NCBI GenBank assembly: GCA_003116995.1
Contig: BDSL01000003.1
Coordinates: 806,001-870,000, forward strand
Direction: 5' to 3'
DNA from: Yamagishiella unicocca
Lineage: Eukaryota > Chlorophyta > Chlorophyceae > Chlamydomonadales > Volvocaceae
Length of the DNA: 64,000 nucleotides
How positions within the stretch are numbered: the first letter of the stretch is position 1; each line of letters opens with the position of its first letter. Shown here piece by piece: positions 1 through 9,960 of the stretch. The position numbers and the translations under genes were made by a program. The notes below the pieces were generated by a model, which made no database searches, was not told the origin of the DNA, and was given only the letters and a program-made list of their open reading frames with translations.

Positions 1-2738
1 TCGAACGAAAAACCTGATCCATATCGCAGTCCAAGATATCTTGCGCGCTCTTTGACTGGCACCGTCTGGCCCGCATAACGCAACCCTGCTGCATCACTCA
101 AAAGTGCGTCGTAGGACGTTTGCCTACCGGCGAATACCATCAACTCGCATTTACCCACATTCAAATTCATTCCAAATGCATCACAGAATTCCGCTAACCT
201 ATCCAACAGGAATTGCATCCGTTCCCGATTCATAGTCATGAGCGTAAGGTCATCCGCGTACAGCAGCTCCGGGACCCCTTTTCCATGCGCGGTGGGGACG
301 CATCCCCGAGGTTGCCTTTGCTCGTGCTCATCTACGTAATCCGCAAATGATTCGATAAACAACCCGAACAGGACTGGGCTTAGCGGGCATCCCTGCTTTA
401 CCCCCTGCACTGATTCAAACCGCTCACCTCTCTTCCCGTTGACTTTCACGCGCAATTGCACCTTATCATAACAACGCCTAATAGCAGACAGCATTTGCCC
501 AGAAAGACCCCGTTCCCTTAGCCGAGCCCACAACAAATTTCGGTCCACACGATCAAAAGCCTTCTCGAAATCGATCTGGCAGACTAAAAGCCCGTGTTGC
601 CCCGGCCTAGCGTAACGAGCTATAAAATGACGAAGCGCGAAAAGATGATGTTGTGTGCCCAAACCCCGACGAAAACCCGCTTGACACCAGTGTCGGACCG
701 GTCTTGCTGCAAATTCAGATTCGGCGAATTTTGAAAGACGCCGTTCCAGAACTGAAGCGTAACATTTGGCAAGCACTCCGCCCACCGCGATCCCTCTGTA
801 ATTACTGCACTCTAACATGTCCTTCCCATTCCCCTTATACACCGGGACTAGATCCGACACAGTAAACTGTGCAGGGTAATCACCCGTAGCGCGAATATGC
901 TCCATTAGCACCGTCACAACCGGGACAAGCCTGTTAATTTCTGGGCTCCGATCCTCGCTGCCACTGCGAAGCTTCCGAGCGTATCGGTAGCACTCGCCGC
1001 ACACTTTCTCGGGACCGCTCGACTTGCCATTCGGTAGCTTCTCCAAAACCACTGCAACTTCCGCCGCCGTAATTGGCGTGTTGAGCGCCTCATCTGCCGC
1101 TCGCCTCCTGAGTTCTGCTTCCTCCTCCCCTAAGGCACGCCACCAAGGTAACGTGTGCCTATCTACTCTATTAACAAAGCCCAGTATATCCGTTGCACGC
1201 TCATAATCTGGCGGGCGCTGCCTTTCATTGAGCAGCGCCTGGAAATGACTTCGCCACGCGTCTGCATCAGTAATAGGGCACGACTCCGATGACCCGTCCG
1301 AAAGCTTGCGCCATAGCGCCTTAGGGTCTCCGCGACAGTTGTTAATGAATGCGCGCCATTCCTCGTGCTCAAAAGCCGCCATTGCGCGCCTGCGTGCTCT
1401 ATTGAACTCCTGCCTCGCGACCCTGTATGCTTGCCACACCCCCGAACACCTGCCTTGACCTTTTGCATCCGTTAGCTTAGAACTCATAGCAGCATGCTTT
1501 TGCGCACATTCCGCATTCCACCAAGGCGCGTGATTCGATCGCGGTTGCCGCGACTCACGCCCCACCCCAAAAGCCTGCTTCATAGCTCCGTACAGAATCT
1601 CGCCTATACGATCTACCGCACATGTGCTAGAAACAGAGCCATTATCCAACCCTTGCGTAACCTCCTGTAGATTTGCCATTACTGCACTGTCGTCTGCAGT
1701 GAAATAGGTTGCATACTTCCTCCACTGGCTAACGTTGAAACCCAGACGCTTACGAGGACGACGTGGAGGTAATTCCCCGTCCGGCCGTTGCAGCCGCACG
1801 CCCAGTTGTAGACTAACCGGTCCGTGGTCACTGAACGTACGCCCGCCCGTACCACGCGTACGTAGCCTATTATGCAGATTATCAAACACAAATAAAGCCT
1901 GACACTTAGAAAACAGACTAGGACTAGTTAGAAATAGGTCCACCGTACTGCCACCTTGCGGGCCCAAGAACGTAAGAGCCCCGCGTTCATCACCTCTAAC
2001 CCTCCCATTTACTACACACAGGCCTTCTGAGCGGCATACGTTCCCCAGCTCAATGCCCGCGTGGTTGGTGCGCGCGTCGACACAATTCCGAAAACGTGGA
2101 ACAGCATCAATGCTGTCGTCATAGCCAAAGGGAGCCCCTAATTGCTCTGCTAAACCTGCTACTGTGATGTCGGGCAGGTCTGGAATCCCGCTCTGTCCCC
2201 CAGACATACGTGCGTTGAAATCACCGGCAAGGAGCACTAGGTCGTCGTCACGTCGCAGTGCGCCTAATCTCGCTTGAAGAGCAGCAAAGGCATCTAGGGC
2301 TGCTTCGGCGTTCGTGGCTGCTGGTCGTCCTTCCCTATGGTAGGACGAGTCTTCGGGCGCGATATAGCACGCACCGATCAGCAAACTACGGCCGCCTGCG
2401 TCCGCCCAATCGGAGCGCAGCCGCAGCCACACAGACTCGCAGCCCCGAGGCTCCGCTACATACAGTAACGGCTCCAAGGCGTCTGCGATTCTATCGTGGA
2501 CGTACACGGCTACACCTCCCGCCCTCCTGCCCCCCATTCTAGGCCTGTCCACGCAAAAATTCTTATAACCCGGTAGCTGTTGACCTGCTGTCGGGTGCGC
2601 TTCTGTGCCGTGTGTTTCAACACAAATGATGATATCATGCATAGAAAGTAAATGCCATATTAGTTCGTCTTCCTGCAGCTTGCCTTCCTCTAGATGGCGC
2701 ACGTTCCACAAAATGATACGCAGGTTACTATCCGTCAT
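1..2738 (-). CDS. LINE ORF2: endonuclease and reverse transcriptase (partial)
   Basis: One open frame runs on the minus strand from the ATG at 2736-2738 to the left edge, giving 912 codons with no stop in the frames I checked. The N-terminus is an APE-type endonuclease: WNVRHLE near residue 10, GDFNA near 170 and FSDHGP near 300. The reverse transcriptase follows, with DFEKAFDRVD near 720, QGCPLSPVLFGLF near 780 and the catalytic YADD at 827-830. This order (endonuclease before RT, YADD box) is that of L1-like non-LTR retrotransposons, which nick DNA and copy their RNA at the nick. The ATG shares one base with the ORF1 stop. The open frame suggests a young, possibly active copy. The C-terminal end and 3' tail lie outside the window. 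Confidence 0.93.
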   Translation of the reverse strand, partial: MTDSNLRIILWNVRHLEEGKLQEDELIWHLLSMHDIIICVETHGTEAHPTAGQQLPGYKNFCVDRPRMGGRRAGGVAVYVHDRIADALEPLLYVAEPRGCESVWLRLRSDWADAGGRSLLIGACYIAPEDSSYHREGRPAATNAEAALDAFAALQARLGALRRDDDLVLLAGDFNARMSGGQSGIPDLPDITVAGLAEQLGAPFGYDDSIDAVPRFRNCVDARTNHAGIELGNVCRSEGLCVVNGRVRGDERGALTFLGPQGGSTVDLFLTSPSLFSKCQALFVFDNLHNRLRTRGTGGRTFSDHGPVSLQLGVRLQRPDGELPPRRPRKRLGFNVSQWRKYATYFTADDSAVMANLQEVTQGLDNGSVSSTCAVDRIGEILYGAMKQAFGVGRESRQPRSNHAPWWNAECAQKHAAMSSKLTDAKGQGRCSGVWQAYRVARQEFNRARRRAMAAFEHEEWRAFINNCRGDPKALWRKLSDGSSESCPITDADAWRSHFQALLNERQRPPDYERATDILGFVNRVDRHTLPWWRALGEEEAELRRRAADEALNTPITAAEVAVVLEKLPNGKSSGPEKVCGECYRYARKLRSGSEDRSPEINRLVPVVTVLMEHIRATGDYPAQFTVSDLVPVYKGNGKDMLECSNYRGIAVGGVLAKCYASVLERRLSKFAESEFAARPVRHWCQAGFRRGLGTQHHLFALRHFIARYARPGQHGLLVCQIDFEKAFDRVDRNLLWARLRERGLSGQMLSAIRRCYDKVQLRVKVNGKRGERFESVQGVKQGCPLSPVLFGLFIESFADYVDEHEQRQPRGCVPTAHGKGVPELLYADDLTLMTMNRERMQFLLDRLAEFCDAFGMNLNVGKCELMVFAGRQTSYDALLSDAAGLRYAGQTVPVKERARYLGLRYGSGFSF

Positions 2739-3796
2739 TAGATTCGTGCGTCGCCGTTACGCGCACCTCCCAGGTCTCCATTCCTCCCGGGTCCCTCACC
2801 GGACCCCGCCATACTGCGCCATGCTCCGCCTCCCCTCACTCCTCGTCCGCCCGTCTCTGGTGGTGCCTCCGGGCAGCGCTTCACGTCCTCTTCTGTGTAC
2901 TGCCTGGGGACACGTGACCCCGGAGGCAGTACGAAGATCTGGGCGCCGTTGCGCCACTTCGGCCGCATGCCGCCGTCCAGCAACCTCTTGTAGTCGTACG
3001 ATGCTGCACGTCGGGCGGCGCGACCCGCGGGGGTGAGGTTGTCGGCAACCACCCACTGGAACGTCTGCCGGATGAACACAGCGCAGCTGATAAAGGCTGC
3101 CCTTGCAGCCTGAACATCCTCTGCCTCACCCGTGAACCGCACTATTATGCGGCGCACCGGTGTGAACTGCTCCCTTGTGGCCGCCCCGGCGCCATCAGCC
3201 GGAGCTGCGGTGCCGGTGACCTGCCGTGCTTCTCCACCTGGAGTTACCGCCGCTGCTGCTCCCGCCTGCTCGTCCATCTCCATTGCCGTGTCGGCCTTGT
3301 CGTCTCCGCTGCTGGCGCCGACCGCCTTCCTGAAGGCGCTCATCCCCGACGGCACCTCTTCCGCCTTGATGCCTACGCTACGGATCTGTACATACTCCAT
3401 GACCCCCTCCAGCTTTTGCTGAATTTCTGGCAGCGCGATATTGCGCCCAATGTTGCTTAGGATCAAAGATCCCGACTCCGTGAGAGGTACTGTCCGCCCC
3501 ACCTCGTATGCCTGCGTGGCTCGCCTGGGGTGCTGCTGTGCTGCGGCCGGACCCTCTTGCTGTAGCCCTGACCAGGCCCTCTGCAGCTTCTGAATCGCGT
3601 CCGCCTTCAGAGTGTCTATAGCCTCCTCCATGGTACCAGAACCAGAAATAGAATCAACTTCTTCCAGTTCGAAGCGAGGAGCCGTGCCTTTGCTCGAACC
3701 GGCTATCTTCAGCGTCTTCGGTGCTGATTTCCTAGCTGATTGAGGCGTCGAGCTATTCGATAGTCCGTGTTTGGTTCCTTTATGCGCTATCATCAA
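2738..3796 (-). CDS. LINE ORF1: putative RNA-binding gag-like protein
   Basis: A 352-residue single-exon ORF lies directly upstream of ORF2 on the same strand. Its stop TAA (2738-2740) overlaps the ORF2 ATG by one base (TAATG), which suggests termination-reinitiation coupling. The first 200 residues are rich in Ser, Ala and Gln. Residues about 215-300 form a basic globular block (RRIIVRFTGEAEDVQAARAA, then ADNLTPAGRAARRAASYDYK and MRPKWRNGAQIFVL) that resembles the RNA-binding C-terminal region of L1-type ORF1 proteins. I see no CCHC zinc knuckle. Such proteins coat the element RNA. The assignment rests mainly on position and on the C-terminal block; the exact family is inferred. Confidence 0.75.
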   Translation of the reverse strand: MMIAHKGTKHGLSNSSTPQSARKSAPKTLKIAGSSKGTAPRFELEEVDSISGSGTMEEAIDTLKADAIQKLQRAWSGLQQEGPAAAQQHPRRATQAYEVGRTVPLTESGSLILSNIGRNIALPEIQQKLEGVMEYVQIRSVGIKAEEVPSGMSAFRKAVGASSGDDKADTAMEMDEQAGAAAAVTPGGEARQVTGTAAPADGAGAATREQFTPVRRIIVRFTGEAEDVQAARAAFISCAVFIRQTFQWVVADNLTPAGRAARRAASYDYKRLLDGGMRPKWRNGAQIFVLPPGSRVPRQYTEEDVKRCPEAPPETGGRGVRGGGAWRSMAGSGEGPGRNGDLGGARNGDARI

Positions 3797-3814
3797 ACAC
3801 TACAAACGCTATCA

Positions 3815-3955
3815 TGTGAGAGCACTGTGAGAGCACTGTGAGAGCACTGTGAGAGCACTGTGAGAGCACTGTGAGAGCACTGTGAGAGCACTGTGAGAGC
3901 ACTGTGAGAGCACTGTGAGAGCACTGTGAGAGCACTGTGAGAGCACTGTGAGAGC
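3815..3955. repeat. 11-bp minisatellite, about 12.8 copies
   Basis: The unit tgtgagagcac repeats almost perfectly from 3815 to 3955, about 20 bp upstream of the LINE ORF1 start. It may be part of the element's 5' UTR (a promoter-like repeat) or host sequence at the insertion point. The junction cannot be placed from one copy. Confidence 0.97.
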
Positions 3956-4067
3956 CGTGATTTGCGATCTACATTTACCCGGGGGCCGTACCCTACCTGG
4001 AGAGCGCCATACAAGTTCCCCAGCCTTCGCGATGAGAGTTCGATTTTACTCTACAGTGCCCACCCAC

Positions 4068-4115
4068 GGGCGTCCTCGCATGCCCACCCACGGGTGTCCT
4101 CGCATGCCCACCCGC
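4068..4115. repeat. 24-bp repeat, two copies
   Basis: A unit containing cacgggygtcctcgcatgcc is repeated twice between the hexosaminidase exon ending at 4141 and the LINE side. It lies in what should be an intron. Confidence 0.7.
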
Positions 4116-4140
4116 CAGCCCTCCCTCCCCTCCGCAGCAC

Positions 4141-7100
4141 CTTGGCAATCTCCTCCGCCTCCAGCAGCTCGCGCAGGTGCTCGCGCTCGTCCTCGTCCAG
4201 GGAGGGGTCTGACTCAAAATCGTACACCTTTCGCGCGGACGCGGCAGCATCATCACTGGCGGAGCCTGGCTCTCCGGTTGGTTCGGCGCCTGACTTCCAG
4301 ACCTGAGGGCGGACGCGGAGGAAGAGGAGGAGCTGGTAAAGGGGAGCCGAGCCGTTAAACGTTGCGCGTGGCTGGTGCTTTTGTTGGAGCGGGTGCCTCA
4401 CCCGTCAACTTGCAACCCCTTTTCCATGGATCTTCGTGCCGCAGTCCCATACCCGCACGACATTACCATTGCGCTCTCAAATACGTCAACACTCCCACAC
4501 ACCCTCTTGCGTCTGTGCACTACCTACGCACGCCCATACGGCTTCCCCCCTCTGCAGCCCTTCTGTGCTCCCGCCACTGCAGGCAAGGGCGGGTTACCTG
4601 GACGATGGTCTCCGCCGGCAGGCCCGCTCCCCCCGCGGCATCGAACGCCTCCTGCCACACCACCGGCAGCCGCGGCGGCGCAGGGCCACCGGCGCCTCCG
4701 GTGGTCTCGGAGCCGCCGCTGATGACGCCGCGCAGGACACGGCCCATGTAGTGCGCCTGCGGGCGGGGGGGGGGGGGCGGGCAGAGCGCCGGGTTACAAC
4801 TCGTCTCGCGCATCCTTGTGCACAGTTGGACGCTGGGTTTGATGCAGGGTTTGATGCAGGGTTAAATCGGAAGGACTAGCACGGGAGGGGTCCCTACGCT
4901 CCTTGCTTGAGACGACGTTGGCTGTCGAGGGAGGTCGATGCGTAAGGAAAACCGTGACGAGACAGCCCCCTGACGCCACCAGGCTGCAACAGCACAAAAC
5001 CCGACAAAAGCAATCGTTCCATCCCCGCGCGGATTGTCCCCACCCCCCCACCTGCAGCGCACGGTACGCTCCGTCGTCGTCGCTGCAGAGGGTTAGGGGG
5101 AGGGTGGCGGCGGCACGAAGCGGCAGCGGCACACACGTCAGCGGGTGGGTCGGCGGATGGCAGCGAGGGAGAGCAAGCGACACCAAGACAAGTTCTCCGC
5201 GCGACTTGGTGCCTCGTGGGGTGGTCGTACCACGGCACCACGTGGGCCCGCGGCCTGCTGCGCAGCCCTCCTCCCACGCCTCCCACTATCATGGCACTCC
5301 GGTGCCCGTCATTCCCATGGCCTCCCCTCTCCCTCCACCTCCCACGCCTCTCCACATTGACCCTTTCCCCCGCAGCCTGCCCTCCAGCTCCCCTCCAGCT
5401 TCGGAGCTCGCGTGTCCTCCCTTCCCTTAACCGGCCGCCGATGGCTCAGTGTTTTTGGACAGTCAACCCAAGTCCAATAGCATGTCAACAAGTCCAATAG
5501 CATGTGCGCGCGTCTCCGGGTGTCCGAAGCCTATGCACCAGCTGCACTTCCCATGTCGAGTTGTCGGTTCTTTTATGTAACCCCCCCACAGGTGTCCGAA
5601 GCCTATGCACCAGCTGCACTTCCCATGTCGAGTTGTCGGTTCTTTTATGTAACCCCCCCACAGGTGTCCGAAGCCTATGCACCAGCTGCACTTCCCATGT
5701 CGAGTTGTCGGTTCTTTTTATGTAACCCCCACACAGGTGTCCAAAGCCTATGCACCAGCTACACTTCCCATGTTGAGTAACTGGTTCTCTTCTGTAAGCC
5801 CCACCTGCTGAGTCCGTGGGCGTCCATCCACTGGCGCACCCCCGGGTCCCTCCGCCAGCAGTCGAAGTCCACCTCGTCACCGCCCACATGCAGCAGCTGG
5901 TCGGGCAGCAGCGCAGCAGCCTCACCCAGCACAGCGCGAACCACTGCGTAGGACTCCTCCTGCGTCGAGACACAGGTGGAGGGACCCACGGGTCGGAACA
6001 CGTGAAACAAGGTACTGGAGCAGCGTGGAAACGCGGATGGGTCACGATGTGCCCGGGCGGGGGTATTGAGGAAGACCTGTGGATGCGAGAAAAAATCGTT
6101 AAGAAAAGACGTTTTAAGATGCATGCTGGAGAACTGGGGCGAGGGTAGGGGGTGCGAGTGGCCACATTCAGCACCCTTCCCATATTTCCCCGTTACGCCT
6201 GGCCGCACCTTGGTGGGGTTGATCAGCCCCCCGCCGGCCGTCGCTCTGGCTGCCGCGCGGCTCGGGCCCGCCTCCGTCGCGTCGGCTCCTCCGCAGCGGC
6301 TCATCAGGTGCGGCAGCGCCAGCCCCCAGGATGCAGTGTGGGCGGGGCTGTCCAGCTCCAGAACCACGCGGATACCGCGAAGACGGGCGTACTGCACCAG
6401 GCTGTCACGGGCGGCAGCGATACGAATGAGCCGGATATGGTGAGATAGGAACGCACAGCCCCAAACACGGAGAAGTAAGGCTATGCCAGGCCCCGCCCAC
6501 AATCTAGGGGTCACTGCGGCGAACTACACACAACACACAGATACCCCCCCTCCAGATCGCCGCTCACCCCGCCACGTCCTCCCGCGAGTACATCATGCGC
6601 GGGCCGAACGACCCGCGGGTCGCCAGGTCGGCATTCTCTCCCGCCACCGCCTCCATGGGGAAGGACTGGTCGTCCGCGCCGTGCCAGTGCAGCACGTTGA
6701 GCTTGTTGGCGGCCATGGCGTCCAGGGTGGCGCGCAGGGCGGGCAGCGGCAGGAAGTGCCGCGCAGTGTCCACCAGGAGGCCGCTGTGGGGAGGGGAGCG
6801 GGGGCGGGCGGGGCGGGGGGGGGGGAACAGGGGGGCCGAGGAAGAGGGGCGGGTCACGACAGCACCTCCGACACCGTGAGAGATACTTTGCAGTGATGCA
6901 ATGGCGCAGATTCGGCGGGTGGGGTGGGAGGCTTCCTCCAGCGCCTGCAAGCCTCCTGCAACTGCTACCTTCTTAGCGCTTGCCTGATGACGTGACGGAT
7001 TCAAGACGTTGCAGCGGGCTCCAGAGGACCCGCGGTTCTGCGTGAAGCCCTACCTCACCACGTCGCCACAGCTCCCATATCCTCATTCTCGATTCATCGC

Positions 7101-9551
7101 AAGCAACAGCAGCATGCGACCAACTATCGGTGCACCCACCGGTGCGTGAAGCGGGGCCAGTCGGTGGTGTTGCCTGCCAGCAGCCACAGCCGCGAGGGGG
7201 GGCCGGCGCGGGCGCCTTGCTGCGGTGACGGGTCCGCCACCACCAGCTGCGCCAGCGTCTCCAGGGCGTGCAGCGCGCCCACCTGCAGGGACCGGTCGGT
7301 GTGACGGCTGGTGTTAGCCACTGAAGGGGGGTAGAAATATATCCGCGAATCCACGGCCGACAAACCAAGAGGGGGCGGGGCACTGAAGGGGAGGGCGGGG
7401 CACCAAGAACTGTAAGGAGGAGGCGCCCTGGGCCAAGGGGCCCTCCGCAACTCCACTCGGATGCCCTCTTGAGGCTCGGGGTGCTGTAGCCGTCAGGGCG
7501 AGCCCAGCCAAGCAGCCCACTCCAGGCCGCAGCCCCACCCGCCATGCATCTCAAGCCGTCTGTTCTACGGGTCTTCCTCGAAACCCGCACCCGGGCATCA
7601 GGCCACATGTCTCCTCGCCCAGAAGCCCACACGGCTTACTTGCGCCGGCCCCCTTTCGGCTCGTATCGCTATGCGCGCGCGCTCCCCGCGACCCCATCGC
7701 GCCATCGGCTCCGTAACCGCACCTGTGTGGGCGCCCGGATCACCACCACTCCGCTGGCGCTTGGGGCCTGAGCAGGCGCAAGCGAGGTGGAACAGGGGGA
7801 CGAGCGGGGAGAGATCGCTGGAAGGGGGAGCTATGGAAGTTGGGTGGCCCGACCGGCCCACAGCTCACAGCGCCTCATGGCCACTGCAACGACGTCCGGC
7901 ATCAGGGCCAGGGCTGTGACCTTGGCAGCAGGACCCCACGCCAACACACCGGACGCCCCGCGCCATCCGCACCTCGATTTCGTACGACTCGTCCATCCCG
8001 AGGCCGAGCAGGGCCTCCTGCTCCGACACGTGCAGGACGACCTGCGGGGAAGTCGAGGGAGTCGGTGGGGGGGGGAGGGTTGGCGGGGGGACTTGTTGGC
8101 TGTGGGAAGTTCTTGGCGGGGAGGATGTAAAGTAAATCCGCGAATCCACGGCCGATAAATTAAGGGCGAGGGGAGTTCGTTTCGTGGGAGGGGGAGTTGT
8201 TCGATGGGACACTGAAAGCCGGACATCGGACCACAAGGGTGAAGCTGTGGGCACATGGGACACCGCCCAGATGAACACGACGCTGTTGGGTGCGACAGAC
8301 GTGGGGTTCATGAGTGGGAGCGGCTTGGGAGGTGTGGGCTTCCCTGGAGCCCCCTGTTGGAGTGGGTGGTTCCCAGCGGTGGGCAGGCCGCACCTCAGCG
8401 CCTCACCTGCGTCACTGCGGCCTCATCCGCTGCCGGCAATGCAGCCGAAGCGGCGTCGGGCATGCGGTAGTCGCTCCGCAGGGCGTTAGCACGGAACCTG
8501 TAGGAAGGCGCGCGCGAGAGAGGGTGAGAGCAAACAAGGAAGCCCCGTCCCTGTCTCTTGTCTCTTGCCGGTAACGATGCGCGGTGCTCCTCCCAACCGG
8601 GCTCGTTGCATCCAAGAACCCTGCGTTTCTGCAGGCCGCCATACTGGCCCTGTCCGCATCCCACAGGCCCCCCAATGCCGAGCGGTCTCCTCGCTACTCC
8701 GTCACCAGCGTGGCAATGCACGTCGAGTCGAGACACAGGAACCTTTTCCCATGAGGGCCCATCGCCGGGGGTGTGTTAAAACCGTTATACACACATCGCC
8801 AGGGGGGGAAGTAAACAAGATGGCCAGGGGCGCGAGGCCGCAGCGACTTCCAAGGGGCAACAGTGACCATTGCACCAAGTCCGATTTCTCGCCACCCGTT
8901 TCCCGCCCATTGCCATTTGACCATCCAACCACGCTGACTTCGAAAGCCAACTGCTCCCTTGTCCTACAATTTCCACAGTCCCTACTCCCGTGGATCATAT
9001 CATTCCAATGCACGGAGCCTCAGCTGCACCCTCATCCGCTTGCTGGGGTGGTCGAAGAAACAACCCGCCAACGGCCTGGGGGACCAAATTCAAAATGCAA
9101 GGCCTAAACCAGCCGCTACTTCATCGTACAGTCATTGCTACTGCGTTCGTTACACACCTGGCCGCTGCCTCCTGCAGAGCATCTCCGCAGGGCTCGGGGA
9201 GGCAGGAGACCGCCAAGCCCTCTACGTCGAGCGCCAGCAACTCCCCGCTGAGGGCCTGCAATACCAAATTAGCGGCACAGGTTTCATAGGGGCTGGTTGG
9301 TTATAGGCTCAGTGCATTGGAGGTGCGAGTCCTCGAAACGATCCTAAGTCCCGAAAGCCGTTGGCGTGTTCAGGCTTGTGCTCGACGCGCGGTGAGTGCT
9401 ATTATGGTTTATCCCATAAACACACCTGACTCTGAGGTTGCGGCCAAATGCCCGCGAATGCTGGCACACTCGCCACAGCGATGGCGCCTCCAGAACACAG
9501 CGTCGCCACCAACAACGGCACCGCCGTGAGGGCAGCTAGGCGTAGAAACAT
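4141..9551 (-). CDS. GH20 beta-N-acetylhexosaminidase, secreted; 3' exons missing
   Basis: This spliced gene hydrolyses terminal GlcNAc/GalNAc and should act in the secretory or vacuolar system. Exons read 9551-9426, 9255-9158, 8497-8407, 8041-7973, 7767-7723, 7282-7140, 6783-6568, 6401-6209, 5959-5805, 4756-4598 and 4302-4141, with GT/AG borders and matching phases except as noted. Exon 1 encodes a signal peptide (MFLRLAALTAVPLLVATL) and the family motif IWPQP. Next come GMDESYEIE, GALHALETLAQLV, THRGLLVDTARHFLPL, KLNVLHWHGADDQSFP, YARLRGIRVV and HVGGDEVDFDCW, whose Asp-Glu pair is catalytic, then LPVVWQEAFD and TIVQVWKSG. The step from 5805 (phase 2) to 4756 (phase 0) implies an unseen micro-exon. 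The last exon encodes an unusual acidic insert. The C-terminal barrel strands (WYLD, GGE, tryptophan pocket) are absent; the LINE begins just beyond. Confidence 0.9.
5519..5808. repeat. 72-bp minisatellite, four copies
   Basis: Units start at 5519, 5591, 5663 and 5736 (period 72-73) and contain ccgaagcctatgcaccagct. The first three are nearly identical and the fourth has diverged. The array fills the hexosaminidase intron directly after the catalytic GGDEVDF exon, whose splice donor lies inside the last unit. Because 72 is divisible by 3 it creates spurious long ORFs on both strands. Confidence 0.95.
6062..6140 (+). repeat. Intronic dispersed repeat family A, copy 1
   Basis: This copy contains gaggaagacctgtggatg and, 40 bp on, agatgcatgctggagaactg. 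It lies in a hexosaminidase intron, antisense to the gene. The same block recurs at 7541, 13141, 16420 and 19000. Confidence 0.8.
7325..7370 (+). repeat. Intronic repeat family C, copy 1
   Basis: The core atccgcgaatccacggccga, followed by an AAA/AAT-rich and then G-rich stretch, is shared with 8108-8165. Both copies lie in hexosaminidase introns. Confidence 0.75.
7541..7595 (-). repeat. Intronic dispersed repeat family A, copy 2 (inverted)
   Basis: The reverse complement matches the family A core (gaggaagacccg and agatgcatg). It lies in the hexosaminidase intron between the exons at 7723 and 7282. Unlike copy 1 it is in the same orientation as the gene. Confidence 0.75.
8108..8165 (+). repeat. 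Intronic repeat family C, copy 2
   Basis: Carries the same atccgcgaatccacggccga core as 7325-7370 and lies in the intron between the exons at 8407 and 8041. Confidence 0.75.
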
Positions 9552-9960
9552 TGTTTGCTGGTTTCCTATATTAGAACATGGTTTTGGACTATGACTTTTG
9601 CAAAAATGAAAGCAAAGTACTAACTGTTACAGCTGAGGATGCAACCCTGCAGCTGACTCTCTCTGTAAAGAGTAGAACCATATAAGAGTAGAGTTATACA
9701 AAAGGATTTTTCAACTGATCACAAACTGTGTTGTACGACCAGCCTTGACAAGAAGTTGTGCAGCGCAAACTGAGCTATGATACCAGCTGACTGCAGCTAT
9801 TACATACAGATATATTACATATCCTACTTCTACTGCTGCTGACCACATTGATGGCCGCAAATTCGAAATAAGAGTATGGCATAAACTGAGGTACTTGAGA
9901 AGAACTAAGCTAATTAACGCAAAGGCTACACAGTGGCATCTTGCCAGGTCCATACTCGTA
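9552..9960. other. Hexosaminidase upstream region and 3' UTR of the next gene
   Basis: About 400 bp separate the hexosaminidase start from the stop of the minus-strand gene at 9961. Two minus-strand TGTAA signals (forward ttaca at 9800-9804 and 9815-9819) suit the 3' end of that gene. The remaining 250 bp should hold the hexosaminidase promoter; I see no clear TATA box. Confidence 0.5.
9800..9819 (-). terminator. Polyadenylation signals (TGTAA, two)
   Basis: Two minus-strand TGTAA motifs lie 140-160 bp past the stop at 9961. TGTAA is the usual signal in volvocine algae. Confidence 0.5.

Noticed and set aside
2605..3036. Plus-strand ORF of 143 residues in the LINE
   Set aside because: Antisense shadow of ORF1/ORF2 with Arg/Ser-rich, unlikely composition.
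5485..6514. Minus ORFs of 232 and 251 residues as single-exon genes
   Set aside because: They read through the 72-bp minisatellite and introns. The real exons (6401-6209 and 5959-5805) follow GH20 homology and splice phases.
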